From Flavobacteriales bacterium (GTDB lineage Bacteria > Bacteroidota > Bacteroidia > Flavobacteriales_E > Vicingaceae), in contig JACJZB010000003.1 in NCBI GenBank assembly GCA_020635815.1, positions 310,001 through 374,000 of the forward strand: a stretch of 64,000 bases of DNA, read 5' to 3'. Positions 53,291 through 62,664 of this stretch are shown here, in pieces. Made by a program: the position numbers and the translations under genes. How positions within the stretch are numbered: position 1 is the stretch's first letter; every line of letters starts with the position of its first letter. The notes below the pieces were generated by a model. The model searched no databases, was not told the origin of the DNA, and saw only the letters and a list, made by a program, of their open reading frames with translations.

Positions 53291-55858
53291 ATGAAGAAGA
53301 TTACGCTATTTATAGCTGCTTGTGGTTTGTTTATTGGAGCGTCTTTTGGGCAGAATATAGTTCAGAAGCAACAAATTCAACAATATCAGGCACATCAGCT
53401 AAACAGGATTCAGAGTTTATCTCAAAATCAAACTATTTCAGATGAAGATAGATTGGCACAATACCCAAAAACACCTTCAGGTCATATTAGGTGTATTGCT
53501 CCAGATTATCATGAAGGAGAAGCACAATTTGAAAATTGGATAAATGAAAAAATTAAAGAAATTAATTTATCTAACAATCAAGCTTTAAAAGCAACAAGAA
53601 ATATTCCTGTGGTTGTTCATGTATTACATAATGGTGATGCAGTTGGATCAGGAGAGAATATTTCGGTAGCTCAAATTCAATCACAAATTGATGCCCTGAA
53701 CGAAGATTACTCAGCTACAAATAGTGATTTTGGAAATACACCTACAGTTTTTCAATCAGCAGCAGGTAACATGGATATTCAGTTTTGTTTAGCTCTAACC
53801 GATCCTAATGGAAATGCAACTACAGGGATTGATAGAATTAATATAGGTGTGGCTTCAGTTAGTGATACTGATATAGAAACAAATTATGGATTAAATAATA
53901 TGTGGGACCCTACTAAATACCTAAATATATTTGTAGGAAATATTTCAGGAGGTTTATTAGGAAAAGCAGTTTTCCCAACAGGTTCTGGATTAGGAGGAAT
54001 GCCTGGAGGTAGTGCTCCGGCATACGATGGAGTTATGTGTGGAGCAACTGCTTTTGGTAGAGTTGGTACAGCTGCATATCCTTATAATAAAGGAAGATCA
54101 GCAACTCATGAAATTGGACACTGGTTAGGTTTACGCCATATTTGGGGTGATGGAACTTGTGCTACAGATTATTGTAGCGATACTCCTCCAGCTCAAACAT
54201 CAAATTTTGGTTGTCAAACTTTCCCTTATAATACAGGAGCTTGTTCTGGAAATACTACAGGTGAAATGACTATGAATTACATGGATTATTCTGATGATGC
54301 ATGTATGTATATGTTTACAAATGATCAAAAAGCTAGAATGGATGCAGTTTTATTAAACTCACCACAAAGAAAAGAATTACTTACATCAAATAAATGTATG
54401 CCACCAGCAATAACAGCTGATTTTATAGCTGATATTACAAACGTAAATGTTGGAGGAACAGTAAATTTTACAGATCAATCTGTAAGTCCAAATACGTTAA
54501 ACTCTTGGACTTGGTCATTTCCTGGAGGAACCCCAAGCTCATATGTAGGACAAACACCACCAGCTATTCAATATAATACACCAGGTTTATATGATGTTAC
54601 TTTAACAGTAACTGATAATATGTCAGCTTCTGATGGAGAAACTAAAACAGGTTACATTAATGTTTACATTGCTGGAGTTTGTGATACCTTAAATAATCCT
54701 CCTGCAGGAACGATTGTTTCATATACTACAACCGACGGTTATTTAGCAGGATGGAATGAGTATGCAGATATTTCTAAAGCAGAGTTAATACCAGGTAACG
54801 CAACTTACCCTTATGTTACAGGAGGTTTGTTTGGTATTAGAAGTGCTCATGATGGAGGAAATGGAGCAACAGTTGATTTTAATATATGGGATAACACTGG
54901 TGCAGCAGGTGCTCCAGGAGCTATTATTGGTTCAGTTACAGTACCTTTAGCTTCTTTAGATTTTAATACGTCTGGATATGAAAATTCTTTAATTGAAATT
55001 ATGTTTAACCAAGCAGTAAATGTTGGTTCAAATGATTTTTATTTTGGATTCACAATGAATGGATTTCAAGCATCAGATACTTTAGGAATGTTTTCTAATA
55101 CAGATGGGGATTCATCTCCAGGAACTGCATGGGAGCAATGGAGTGATAACTCTTGGAACACAGATGCAGCAAGTTGGGGGATAAATATAACACAATATTT
55201 TGCTCCTTATTTATCTCAAAATATACCAACTGCTGCAATAACAACAAATACTACAACTATTTGTGCAGGTGAAACTGTAGATTTTGATGCTTCAACATCT
55301 ACAAATACAACAGGATATGACTGGATATTTAATGGAGGATCTCCTTCAACATCTACAAATACTGCTGAAACAGTAACTTATGCAGCTGCAGGTTCCCCTA
55401 GAGCTTACCTAGTTGCGTATGGTAACTGTGGAGCTATTGCAATAGATAGTGTTGATATTACTGTTAATACACCAGTTGTGCCAACATTTACACAATTGGG
55501 ACCTTACTGTATTGGAGAAACACCAGCAACCTTACCAACCACATCAACTAATGGTATAAGCGGAACATGGGATGCGGCAATATCAACTGCAAGTGCAGGG
55601 ACAACAACTTACACATTTACTCCAACAGGAGGGTGTGCAACAACAGCAACGATGGATGTTGTAGTAATTGCAAACGTTACACCAACATTTACACAAGCAG
55701 GGCCATATTGCGTAGGAGACACTCCAGCCACTTTACCAACCACATCAACTAATGGTGTAGTGGAACATGGGATGCGGCAATATCAACTGCAAGTGCAGGG
55801 ACAACAACTTAACATTTATCTAACAGGAGTGTGCAAACAGCAACGATGGATGTTGTAA
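53291..55858 (+). CDS. Secreted M43 metalloprotease with PKD and tandem repeat modules (main open part; frameshifted from about 55757)
   Basis: The longest open frame is 855 residues: signal peptide (1-21, ending ASFGQ), propeptide-like region, M43 pappalysin-type peptidase (about 105-365) with zinc motif HEIGHWLGLRH (273-283) and Met-turn NYMDY, PKD domain (about 375-455), a beta-sandwich (about 460-640), an Ig-like module and the first repeat modules. After about 55757 a one-base loss puts the frame out of phase, and the last 35 or so residues are not real. The true protein continues through frameshifted sequence to a type A T9SS sorting domain near 57291-57510. It is a likely secreted protease or adhesin. 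Confidence 0.88.
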   Translation: MKKITLFIAACGLFIGASFGQNIVQKQQIQQYQAHQLNRIQSLSQNQTISDEDRLAQYPKTPSGHIRCIAPDYHEGEAQFENWINEKIKEINLSNNQALKATRNIPVVVHVLHNGDAVGSGENISVAQIQSQIDALNEDYSATNSDFGNTPTVFQSAAGNMDIQFCLALTDPNGNATTGIDRINIGVASVSDTDIETNYGLNNMWDPTKYLNIFVGNISGGLLGKAVFPTGSGLGGMPGGSAPAYDGVMCGATAFGRVGTAAYPYNKGRSATHEIGHWLGLRHIWGDGTCATDYCSDTPPAQTSNFGCQTFPYNTGACSGNTTGEMTMNYMDYSDDACMYMFTNDQKARMDAVLLNSPQRKELLTSNKCMPPAITADFIADITNVNVGGTVNFTDQSVSPNTLNSWTWSFPGGTPSSYVGQTPPAIQYNTPGLYDVTLTVTDNMSASDGETKTGYINVYIAGVCDTLNNPPAGTIVSYTTTDGYLAGWNEYADISKAELIPGNATYPYVTGGLFGIRSAHDGGNGATVDFNIWDNTGAAGAPGAIIGSVTVPLASLDFNTSGYENSLIEIMFNQAVNVGSNDFYFGFTMNGFQASDTLGMFSNTDGDSSPGTAWEQWSDNSWNTDAASWGINITQYFAPYLSQNIPTAAITTNTTTICAGETVDFDASTSTNTTGYDWIFNGGSPSTSTNTAETVTYAAAGSPRAYLVAYGNCGAIAIDSVDITVNTPVVPTFTQLGPYCIGETPATLPTTSTNGISGTWDAAISTASAGTTTYTFTPTGGCATTATMDVVVIANVTPTFTQAGPYCVGDTPATLPTTSTNGVVEHGMRQYQLQVQGQQLNIYLTGVCKQQRWML

Positions 55859-57250
55859 TTGCGAACATCCAACATTTACACAAGTCCATATTGCGTAGGA
55901 GACACTCCAGCCACTTTACCAACCACATCAACTAATGGTGTAAGTGGAACATGGGATGCAGCAATATCAACTGCAAGTGCAGGAACTACAACTTACACAT
56001 TTACCCCAACAGGAGGATGTGCAACAACAGCAACGATGGATGTGGTAGTCAATAGTCCGTTACACCAATATTTACAATTAGGTCCCTTACTGTATTGATT
56101 GACACCAGCCACTTTACCAACCACATCAACTAATGGTGTAAGTGGAACATGGGATGCAGCAATATCAACTGCAAGTGCAGGAACTACAACTTACACATTT
56201 ACCCCAACAGGAGGATGTGCAACAACAGCAACGATGGATGTGGTAGTCAATAGTCCGGTAGTACCAACATTTACACAATTAGGTCCTTACTGTATTGGTG
56301 CAACACCAGCCACTTTACCAACCACATCAACTAATGGTGTAAGTGGAACATGGGATGCGGCAATATCAACTGCAAGTGCAGGAACTACGACTTACACATT
56401 TACCCCAACAGGAGGATGTGCAACAACAGCAACGATGGATGTAGTTGTTAGTTCTTCAATTACCCCAACATTTACGCAAGTAGGACCATATTGCGTAGGC
56501 GACACTCCAGCCACTTTACCAACCACATCAACTAATGGTGTGAATGGAATATGGGATGCAGCAATATCAACTGCAAGTGCAGGAACTACAACTTATACAT
56601 TTACTCCTTCAGGAAGTATGGTGCAACAACAGCAACGATGGATGTTGTAGTAATGCAAATTAATTCCAACATTTACACAAGTAGAGACCATATTGTGTAA
56701 GAGATACTCCAGCCACTTCCTTATATCAACTAAGGGTGGTGAATGGAACATGGATGCAGCAATATCAACTGCAGTGCAGGAACTACAACTTATACATTTA
56801 CTCCTTTAGGAAGATTGTGCAACAACAGCAACGATGGATGTTGTAGTAAATGCAAGTGTAATTCCAACATTTACGCAAGTAGGACCTCTTGCGTAGGGAC
56901 ACCCCAGCCACTTTTACCAAACCAGATCAACTAATGGTGAATGGAACATGGGATGCGCAATATCAACTGCTAGTGCAGAACAACAACATATACGGCTTTC
57001 ACTCCTTTCTGGTGGAGGGTGTGCAGCAAGGACCATGGATGTTGTTGTAAATGCTAACACGACACCAACTTTCATTAGTAGATATATTGCGTGGAGATAC
57101 TCCAGATGTGTTTAACTTCTTCAATTAATGGGTGACTGGAACGTGGGATGCAGCAATATCAAATCATAGTGCAGAACAACAATTATAAGAATTTACTCCA
57201 CAGGAGGTTGTAGTAGCCTAGTGCTACTATGGATGTAGTTGTTAATTTTG
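55481..57250 (+). repeat. Nine tandem 201-nt coding repeats
   Basis: Units start near 55481, 55682, 55869, 56064, 56264, 56465, 56666, 56864 and 57063. The clean period is 201 bp (67 codons). Each codes for a module running from PTFTQ.GPYC through TPATLPTTSTNG, GTWDAA and TYTFTP to ATMDVVV. Several units are almost identical at the DNA level. Apparent unit lengths of 187-200 bp result from small indels. Confidence 0.88.
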
Positions 57251-58545
57251 TGTTGGTATTAAATTAAATTAATACTGAATCAGTATTAATTACCCTAACC
57301 CAGCTTCTGAAATATTAATTATAGAAACTCCTAATTTAGAAGTTGATCAGGTTAAACTGTTTAATGTTTTTAGGCGAGTTTTGGTTCAGGTAAAATAAAT
57401 AATTCGGTTAGTAAATGGATGTAAGTAAATTCTCAATGGAGTTTATTTTGTTCATTAATTGATAATAATGGACAAATAATGCGAACTGAAAAAGTAAGTA
57501 TTAATAAGTTTATTTATTTAGATTTAAAAGCGGTGAATTATCATTTTTATTTATAAAAAATACTTTAATTGCTTGAAAATTTCAGCAATAAATTAAAGAG
57601 ATGAGTAAAGTAGCATTAATAGGTAACTGACAAGATGGAGCTTATTTGGCTGAATTATTGTTAGAAAAAGCATGAAGTACAGGTATTGCAAAGAAGAGTC
57701 CCTTTATTTAACACAGATAAATAGATCATCTTTATCAGGATCAACATGAAAAGATGTGAAATTCAAATGCAATACGGCGATATGACTGATTCTACAAATT
57801 TAATTAGAATAGTTCAGAGGTTCAGCCAGATGGAGATTTATACTTAGCAGCAATGTCTCATGCAAGTTTCGTTTGAAACACCTGAATATACCAAGTGCAG
57901 ATGCTACAGGGTCTTCGTTTGTTGGAAGCGATAAGAATATTAGGGTTAGAAAAGAAAACTCGTTTTTACCAAGCATCTACTTCTGAATTGTGGAAAAGTA
58001 ATGGAGGTGCCACAATCGAAACAACACCTTTTACCCTCAGCCCCTTATGCTGTGGCTAAATTATGCATTTTGGATTATGTTAAAATTACCGTGAAATATA
58101 TGATATGTATGCTTGTAATGGTATTTTGTTTAATCACGAAAGCCCTTTAAGAGGAGAAAACTTTGTAACTCGTAAAATAACTAGAGGAGAGCTAAAAATT
58201 AAATTAGGCTTACAAGAAAAAAATATTTAGGGAATATCTCAGCCAAAAGAGATTGGGGACATGCAAAAGACTATGTCGAAGGTATGTAGCGTTAGGAATA
58301 AAAGCAGATGATTTTGTGGGTTATTACAGAACAAGCAACAACTGTTCGGATTTTGTTACCATGTCGTTTAAAGAGGTTGAAATTGAGTGCAATGGACTGG
58401 AGAAGGAGTAAATCGAAAAGGTTTGATAAAGGAAACTGGAAATGTATTAGTAGAGATTGATCCTAAATACTTTAGACCAACTGAAGTTGATTTATTAATT
58501 GGTGATCCAAGCAAAGCTCAAAAAGAACTAGGTTGGAAGCATACA
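55757..58545. other. Zone of dense small indels across two genes, probable sequence-quality artefact
   Basis: Compared with clean neighbouring repeat units and with the expected Gmd protein, this 2.8-kb stretch has a missing or extra base every few dozen bases. The first clear case is AATGGTGTAGTGG for AATGGTGTAAGTGG at about 55757; the last is near 58545 in gmd. Flanking genes are error-free. Substitutions are fewer than indels. Poor consensus at a low-coverage join, perhaps caused by the repeats, is the simplest reading. Confidence 0.75.
55859..57556 (+). pseudogene. Frameshifted 3' part of the M43 protease gene (repeats and T9SS type A sorting domain)
   Basis: This is the continuation of the protease gene in shifting frames. 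Open pieces occur at 55859-56098 and 56099-56650, both made of repeat modules. After the ninth repeat, 57291 onward reads YPNPASEILIIETPNL then DQVKLFNV, and in another frame (57455 onward) LIDNNGQIMRTEKVSINK. This is a type A T9SS sorting domain (Por secretion tail). The stop near 57554 belongs to the last readable frame and may not be the true one. It is probably intact in the organism. Confidence 0.75.
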
Positions 58546-58654
58546 TGATTTAGCTAGTTTATGTAAAGATATGGTTCAGGCAGATTTAGCTTTATTTAAA
58601 AGAGATCAATATTTAAAACAAGGTGGTCACGATATTTTAAATTATCATGAATAA
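57601..58654 (+). pseudogene. gmd: GDP-mannose 4,6-dehydratase, broken by many frameshifts in this sequence
   Basis: The ATG at 57601 opens MSKVALI, then the frame breaks, but the complete Gmd order can be followed across frames: QDGAYLAELLLEK, LQYGDMTDSTNL, YQASTSELW, SPYAVAKL, NHESPLRGENFVTRKI, KRDWGHAKDYVE, VEIDPKYFRPTEVDLLIGDP, and the end FKRDQYLKQGGHDILNYHE. Length matches an intact gmd (about 350 codons). It makes GDP-4-keto-6-deoxymannose for GDP-L-fucose. The stop (58652-58654) overlaps the fcl start by 8 nt, the usual coupled arrangement. Decay is unlikely, because the partner gene is perfect and the errors fill one sharply bounded zone. Confidence 0.85.
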
Positions 58655-59576
58655 AACAGACAAAATTTATATAGCAGGTCATCGTGGGATGGTTGGTTCA
58701 GCTATTGAACGTAAGCTTAAAAAAGAAGGTTATACCAATATTATAACCCGCACCTCAAAAGAGTTGGATTTGCGTAATCAGCAAGCAGTAAATGATTTTT
58801 TTGCTGCCGAAAAACCTGATTATGTATTTATGAGTGCTGCCAAAGTTGGTGGTATTTTGGCTAACAACATTTACCGTGCTGAGTTTATTTATGACAATTT
58901 AATGATAGAATTGAATGTAATTCATGCTTGTCATATTAATAATGTGAAAAAGATGTTGTTTTTAGGTTCATCTTGTATTTACCCGAAATTAGCATCACAA
59001 CCTTTAAAAGAAGAATATTTGCTAACAGGAGAGTTAGAACCAACTAACGAACCTTATGCTATTGCAAAGATTGCAGGAATTAAGTTGTGCGAATCATACA
59101 GAAGACAATACGGAGACAATTTTATTTCGGTAATGCCAACGAACCTTTATGGACCAAACGATAATTACGACCCAGAAAGTTCACATTTATTTGCTTCGTT
59201 TATTCGTAAGTTTTCTTTAGCTAAAAGAAATAATTTGCAAGAAATAGAAATTTGGGGAGATGGTTCGCCAATGCGTGAATTTTTACATGTAGATGACATG
59301 GCAGATGCTTGTGTTTTCTTAATGGAAAATTACGAAGGCGAAGAAATTTTTAATATTGGAACAGGAACAGATGTTACGGTGTTGGAGTTAGCCAATTTGA
59401 TGAAAGAAGTTACAGGGTTTAAAGGTGAATACAAGTTTGATGTTTCGAAACCAAATGGCACACCTCGTAAGTTAATGGATGTATCTAAATTAGCAAAAGC
59501 AGGTTGGAAAAGTAAAATTTCCTTAAAAGAGGGTATTCAACTGGTTTTTGATGAAATGAAGGATAAGGAGTTTTAG
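58647..59576 (+). CDS. fcl: GDP-L-fucose synthase
   Basis: A 309-residue SDR epimerase/reductase that turns the Gmd product into GDP-L-fucose. NAD(P)-binding GHRGMVGSAI, GSSCIYPK and the catalytic YAIAKIAG (Y and K) are complete, as are PTNLYGPNDNYD and the C-terminal GTPRKLMDVSKL. It starts inside the end of gmd. The stop overlaps the stop of the convergent lipoprotein gene by 2 bases. Confidence 0.96.
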   Translation: MNKTDKIYIAGHRGMVGSAIERKLKKEGYTNIITRTSKELDLRNQQAVNDFFAAEKPDYVFMSAAKVGGILANNIYRAEFIYDNLMIELNVIHACHINNVKKMLFLGSSCIYPKLASQPLKEEYLLTGELEPTNEPYAIAKIAGIKLCESYRRQYGDNFISVMPTNLYGPNDNYDPESSHLFASFIRKFSLAKRNNLQEIEIWGDGSPMREFLHVDDMADACVFLMENYEGEEIFNIGTGTDVTVLELANLMKEVTGFKGEYKFDVSKPNGTPRKLMDVSKLAKAGWKSKISLKEGIQLVFDEMKDKEF

Positions 59577-60235
59577 TCTTTTTTTATTTCAAAATAAATT
59601 GTATCATTTTCAATGGGGATATTAAATATCTTATCTTGATTATGTTGAAAAAATAATTTTTTACTTCCTAATGATTCTCGATTAATTGTGAGAATACTTT
59701 CAGTTACATCCACAGACATATAATAAATTAATCCAAATGACATTTTTTTATTTAAACATCGAATATCTAAATCAGGTAACATTACTTTTCTAATAATAAA
59801 AGAATCTTCGGTATTAATTATATTTGGAACATATTTTATACACCCTCCTAGAATCTTTTGAATAAAAGAAATTTTTATAGAGTCTTTTAGTTGTGTTACA
59901 ATCAAGCTATCTTTAAAATTAGAATCGGTAAAAAGAAGATCTCTTCTATTTTTCATGGAATAATTCACTCCATTTAGTTTTGATAAAATGTTATAATAAG
60001 AATATGAGCCTTTTGTGATAGAAAATTCAGATTGAGTGTTTAATTTTTCTAGCTCAGCATTAATATTTAAGTTTTTTATTTGTTCATCGCATACATCACA
60101 ACCTGTTTTAACATTGTTCCTTTGAATAGAATCTAATAACATATCTTCTTGTTCTCCATAAATCTGTATATCGGAACAGTCTTGACATCCAATTGTAAAA
60201 GAAGATAGTAATAATATAAATAGTATTTTTTTCAT
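59573..60235 (-). CDS. Putative lipoprotein of unknown function
   Basis: 220 residues with a signal sequence and a lipobox TIGC at about residue 17. The mature N-terminal part is cysteine-rich (CQDCSDI, CDVCDEQI). I do not recognise the family. The rest is predicted alpha then beta with no clear motif. The gene overlaps the upstream GT2 gene by 4 nt, so it is the last gene of the leftward glycan operon, unusual company for a lipoprotein. Confidence 0.65.
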   Translation of the reverse strand: MKKILFILLLSSFTIGCQDCSDIQIYGEQEDMLLDSIQRNNVKTGCDVCDEQIKNLNINAELEKLNTQSEFSITKGSYSYYNILSKLNGVNYSMKNRRDLLFTDSNFKDSLIVTQLKDSIKISFIQKILGGCIKYVPNIINTEDSFIIRKVMLPDLDIRCLNKKMSFGLIYYMSVDVTESILTINRESLGSKKLFFQHNQDKIFNIPIENDTIYFEIKKD

Positions 60236-60987
60236 TTCTTCACAAACTGTAAAATTTTAGAAAGCGGCTTAAGAATAAGGGTGAAAGCAGTTGGTTTTAA
60301 TCCGTTTACTTCCCAAGCTCGGCGGTCTTCTTTGTTGGCTTTAATACGATTACTTAAACTAGCGTTGCTAACACCTCCAACCCTCATTTTAACTACAACA
60401 CGAGGTAAATAAGCTATACTGGCTTTAAAACGGTGTATAAAACGCAGCATAATTTCATAATCAGCTGCCGATTTAAACTGTAAATCGAACAAACCGAATT
60501 TTTGATAAACTTCTTTCTTTACAAAAAAAGTAGGGTGGGGAGGCATCCAACCTTTTAAAAACAAGCCTTCTTTATATTTTTTCGATTTCCAATAACGAAC
60601 AATTTTGTTGGTATCAACAGCATCAACATAATACAAATCACCATAAAGGGTATCCGTTTTTTCTTTTTCGAAAGTGGCTACTACATCTGCAATCACGTTG
60701 TTATCAATGTAAAAATCGTCGGAGTTGAGATTGGCAATAATGTCACCAGTAGCTAAATCAATCCCTTTATTAATGGCATCGTAAATCCCATTATCTTTTT
60801 CGCAAATTATGGTGGTAATTTGGCTTTTGTATTTGTTTATAATTTCTAAGGTATTATCGGTTGAAACACCATCAATAACAATATACTCAATGTTATCGTA
60901 AGTTTGGTTTACAACCGATTGTATAGTGTCTTCAATAGTTTTGGAGCTATTGTAACAAACAGTTATTATGGAAACTTTAGGGTTCAA
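60232..60987 (-). CDS. Family 2 glycosyltransferase
   Basis: A 251-residue GT2 enzyme. SIITVCYNSSKTIEDTIQSV at the start, IDGVSTDNT, and LNSDDFY (DxD-like) are typical; GWMPPHPTFFVKKEVY and SAADYEIMLRF continue the WcaA/WcaE-like pattern. It transfers a sugar from a nucleotide donor to the growing glycan. It overlaps the acetyltransferase gene upstream by 11 nt. Confidence 0.9.
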   Translation of the reverse strand: MNPKVSIITVCYNSSKTIEDTIQSVVNQTYDNIEYIVIDGVSTDNTLEIINKYKSQITTIICEKDNGIYDAINKGIDLATGDIIANLNSDDFYIDNNVIADVVATFEKEKTDTLYGDLYYVDAVDTNKIVRYWKSKKYKEGLFLKGWMPPHPTFFVKKEVYQKFGLFDLQFKSAADYEIMLRFIHRFKASIAYLPRVVVKMRVGGVSNASLSNRIKANKEDRRAWEVNGLKPTAFTLILKPLSKILQFVKK

Positions 60988-61528
60988 TTTTTCTATCTTT
61001 TATTTTAACCGCTGGATTACCTTGATAAATACTATTTGCATCTAAATTTTTGGTAGCAACAGAATGAACTGTTAAAATAGCATTTGTTTTTAATGTAACA
61101 CCTGGACAAACAACAGCTTGAGCTCCAACCCAACTACCATCTTCTAATACAATAGGTTTTGTAATTAAGTTAAAGGTAGATTTGGTGTGATTGTGATTCC
61201 CGCAAAGTAACATGGCTCCTTGCGAAACACAACAGTTTTTTCCAATTCGAACATCATCTAAATTGTCAATCCAAACATGTTCGCCTATCCAAGTATAATC
61301 TCCAATAGTTAATTTCCAAGGGTATTTAATATTCACTTTTGGCTTAATGTTAACATTTTTGCCAATTTTTGCTCCAAAGAGTTTTAAAACAAAAACTTTT
61401 AAACTAGAAATAGGCAAATAATAAGAGTTTAAAAAAATACGATTGGCAAAATACCAAGCAATAACCACCAACTTGTTTTTACCAGGTTTGTACCAATTGT
61501 TGTTGTATTTATTTAACTCTACTTGCAT
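60977..61528 (-). CDS. WcaF-like sugar O-acetyltransferase
   Basis: A 183-residue left-handed beta-helix acetyltransferase (hexapeptide repeats about 60-170). The WcaF group is shown by YLPISSLKVFVLKLFGAKIG and YPWKLTIGDYTWIGEHVWID; the conserved CGNHNH supplies the catalytic histidine. It acetylates a sugar residue of a surface polysaccharide from acetyl-CoA. Overlaps on both sides (about 10 nt) place it in a tight operon. Confidence 0.9.
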   Translation of the reverse strand: MQVELNKYNNNWYKPGKNKLVVIAWYFANRIFLNSYYLPISSLKVFVLKLFGAKIGKNVNIKPKVNIKYPWKLTIGDYTWIGEHVWIDNLDDVRIGKNCCVSQGAMLLCGNHNHTKSTFNLITKPIVLEDGSWVGAQAVVCPGVTLKTNAILTVHSVATKNLDANSIYQGNPAVKIKDRKIEP

Positions 61529-62664
61529 GGAGTATTAAAAATTAGTTTAGTATCATTAATATCTTTTGTTGGGTCAATTTCATGCAATACAAAACTATAA
61601 CAATTATTTCTAACTTGATTATATTGTTCTTGATTCATATTTACACATTCATTTAGAGCTTCAATAAATCCAATTTCATTACTTAAATCAATATCATAAC
61701 CAATTTGTTTGTCTTTAAGTTTTCTCCATGGCGTATTGTTGCTTAAAATAAGACCACAGCCAGAAGTAAGTGCTTCCACAATAACATGCCCATAATTTTC
61801 GTGAAGAGTGGGTAAAAACAAAAAATGATAATTTGATAATTTCTCTTGAACAACAGAAGGTAATAATTCTCCTTTGTAATGGACATTCAAATTTGCTTCT
61901 TCAATAATATTGTTACAACTTGTCCAATATTCGGCATCTTCTATCGTGCCAAAAACATCAAGAGAAATACTTTTGTTATTTAGTTTTTTTAACATACTCA
62001 ATGCAAACGCTAAGTTTTTTTTCGGCGATATTCTTGAAAAGAATACTAATCGTAGTTCTCCAACTTCTTTTAAAATCGGTTTTTTTTCGGTAGAAATAAT
62101 TGAGATATTAGATGCAATATAAATCGTTGAATCATTGCCAAAAATAGAAATGATGTCCTTTTTTTCTTCAATATTTGTGGCATGCCAACAAACATTTTTA
62201 TAAAATCCAAAAAGCTTTGAAATGGAGATAAATAACTGCTTTTTCAGTGGCTTTATGGATAAAGCACCTTTACCTAGCATTCCTCTAGGAGCTATTATTA
62301 TTTTAGAGTTGATTTTTAACTTACGTATAATTCGGAGTGGTTCTAAAGTATAGTTTTTAGAAAAAAAACTGTTAAAATAAATGTTATCGTAGGAGTTTGA
62401 AATTAACTCATTGGTAATAAACTTCGTCCTTTTATCAGGAGATAAATATGCAATTGAATAGTGGTCTTGTTTTATCCATGTGTTAAAGGTAATGTTTGAA
62501 TAAGGAGTCTGTTCTTCAATATCTCTATCAGAGGTAATAATGAAAATATTGAAATCATTAGCAAGAGATTGAACAATATTTGTAACCGATTTTATTGGAC
62601 CACCTGCTTTAAAACCAGGAGTAAACCAATCGATAAAAATTAATATGGTTGGTTTATTTGTCAT
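61519..62664 (-). CDS. Family 4 (GT-B) glycosyltransferase
   Basis: A 381-residue GT-B fold enzyme. The N-terminal FIDWFTPGFKAGGPIKSV loop and C-terminal FFSRISPKKN and HENYGHVIVEALTSG (the EX7E nucleotide-sugar motif) are clear. It is a cytoplasmic retaining transferase for a surface polysaccharide; donor unknown. The start overlaps the previous gene by 11 nt. Confidence 0.9.
   Translation of the reverse strand: MTNKPTILIFIDWFTPGFKAGGPIKSVTNIVQSLANDFNIFIITSDRDIEEQTPYSNITFNTWIKQDHYSIAYLSPDKRTKFITNELISNSYDNIYFNSFFSKNYTLEPLRIIRKLKINSKIIIAPRGMLGKGALSIKPLKKQLFISISKLFGFYKNVCWHATNIEEKKDIISIFGNDSTIYIASNISIISTEKKPILKEVGELRLVFFSRISPKKNLAFALSMLKKLNNKSISLDVFGTIEDAEYWTSCNNIIEEANLNVHYKGELLPSVVQEKLSNYHFLFLPTLHENYGHVIVEALTSGCGLILSNNTPWRKLKDKQIGYDIDLSNEIGFIEALNECVNMNQEQYNQVRNNCYSFVLHEIDPTKDINDTKLIFNTPCK

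Noticed and set aside
55859..56934. Three short open frames as independent small proteins
   Set aside because: They are pieces of the same repeat modules in shifted frames and lack starts of their own.
55481..57250. Regular repeats as a CRISPR array
   Set aside because: Units are 201 nt, repeated along their whole length, and code for a recognisable 67-residue module; there are no short repeats with unique spacers and no cas genes.
57601..58654. gmd as a true evolutionary pseudogene
   Set aside because: Errors are confined to one block that also hits the neighbouring gene, and fcl, useless without gmd, is intact.
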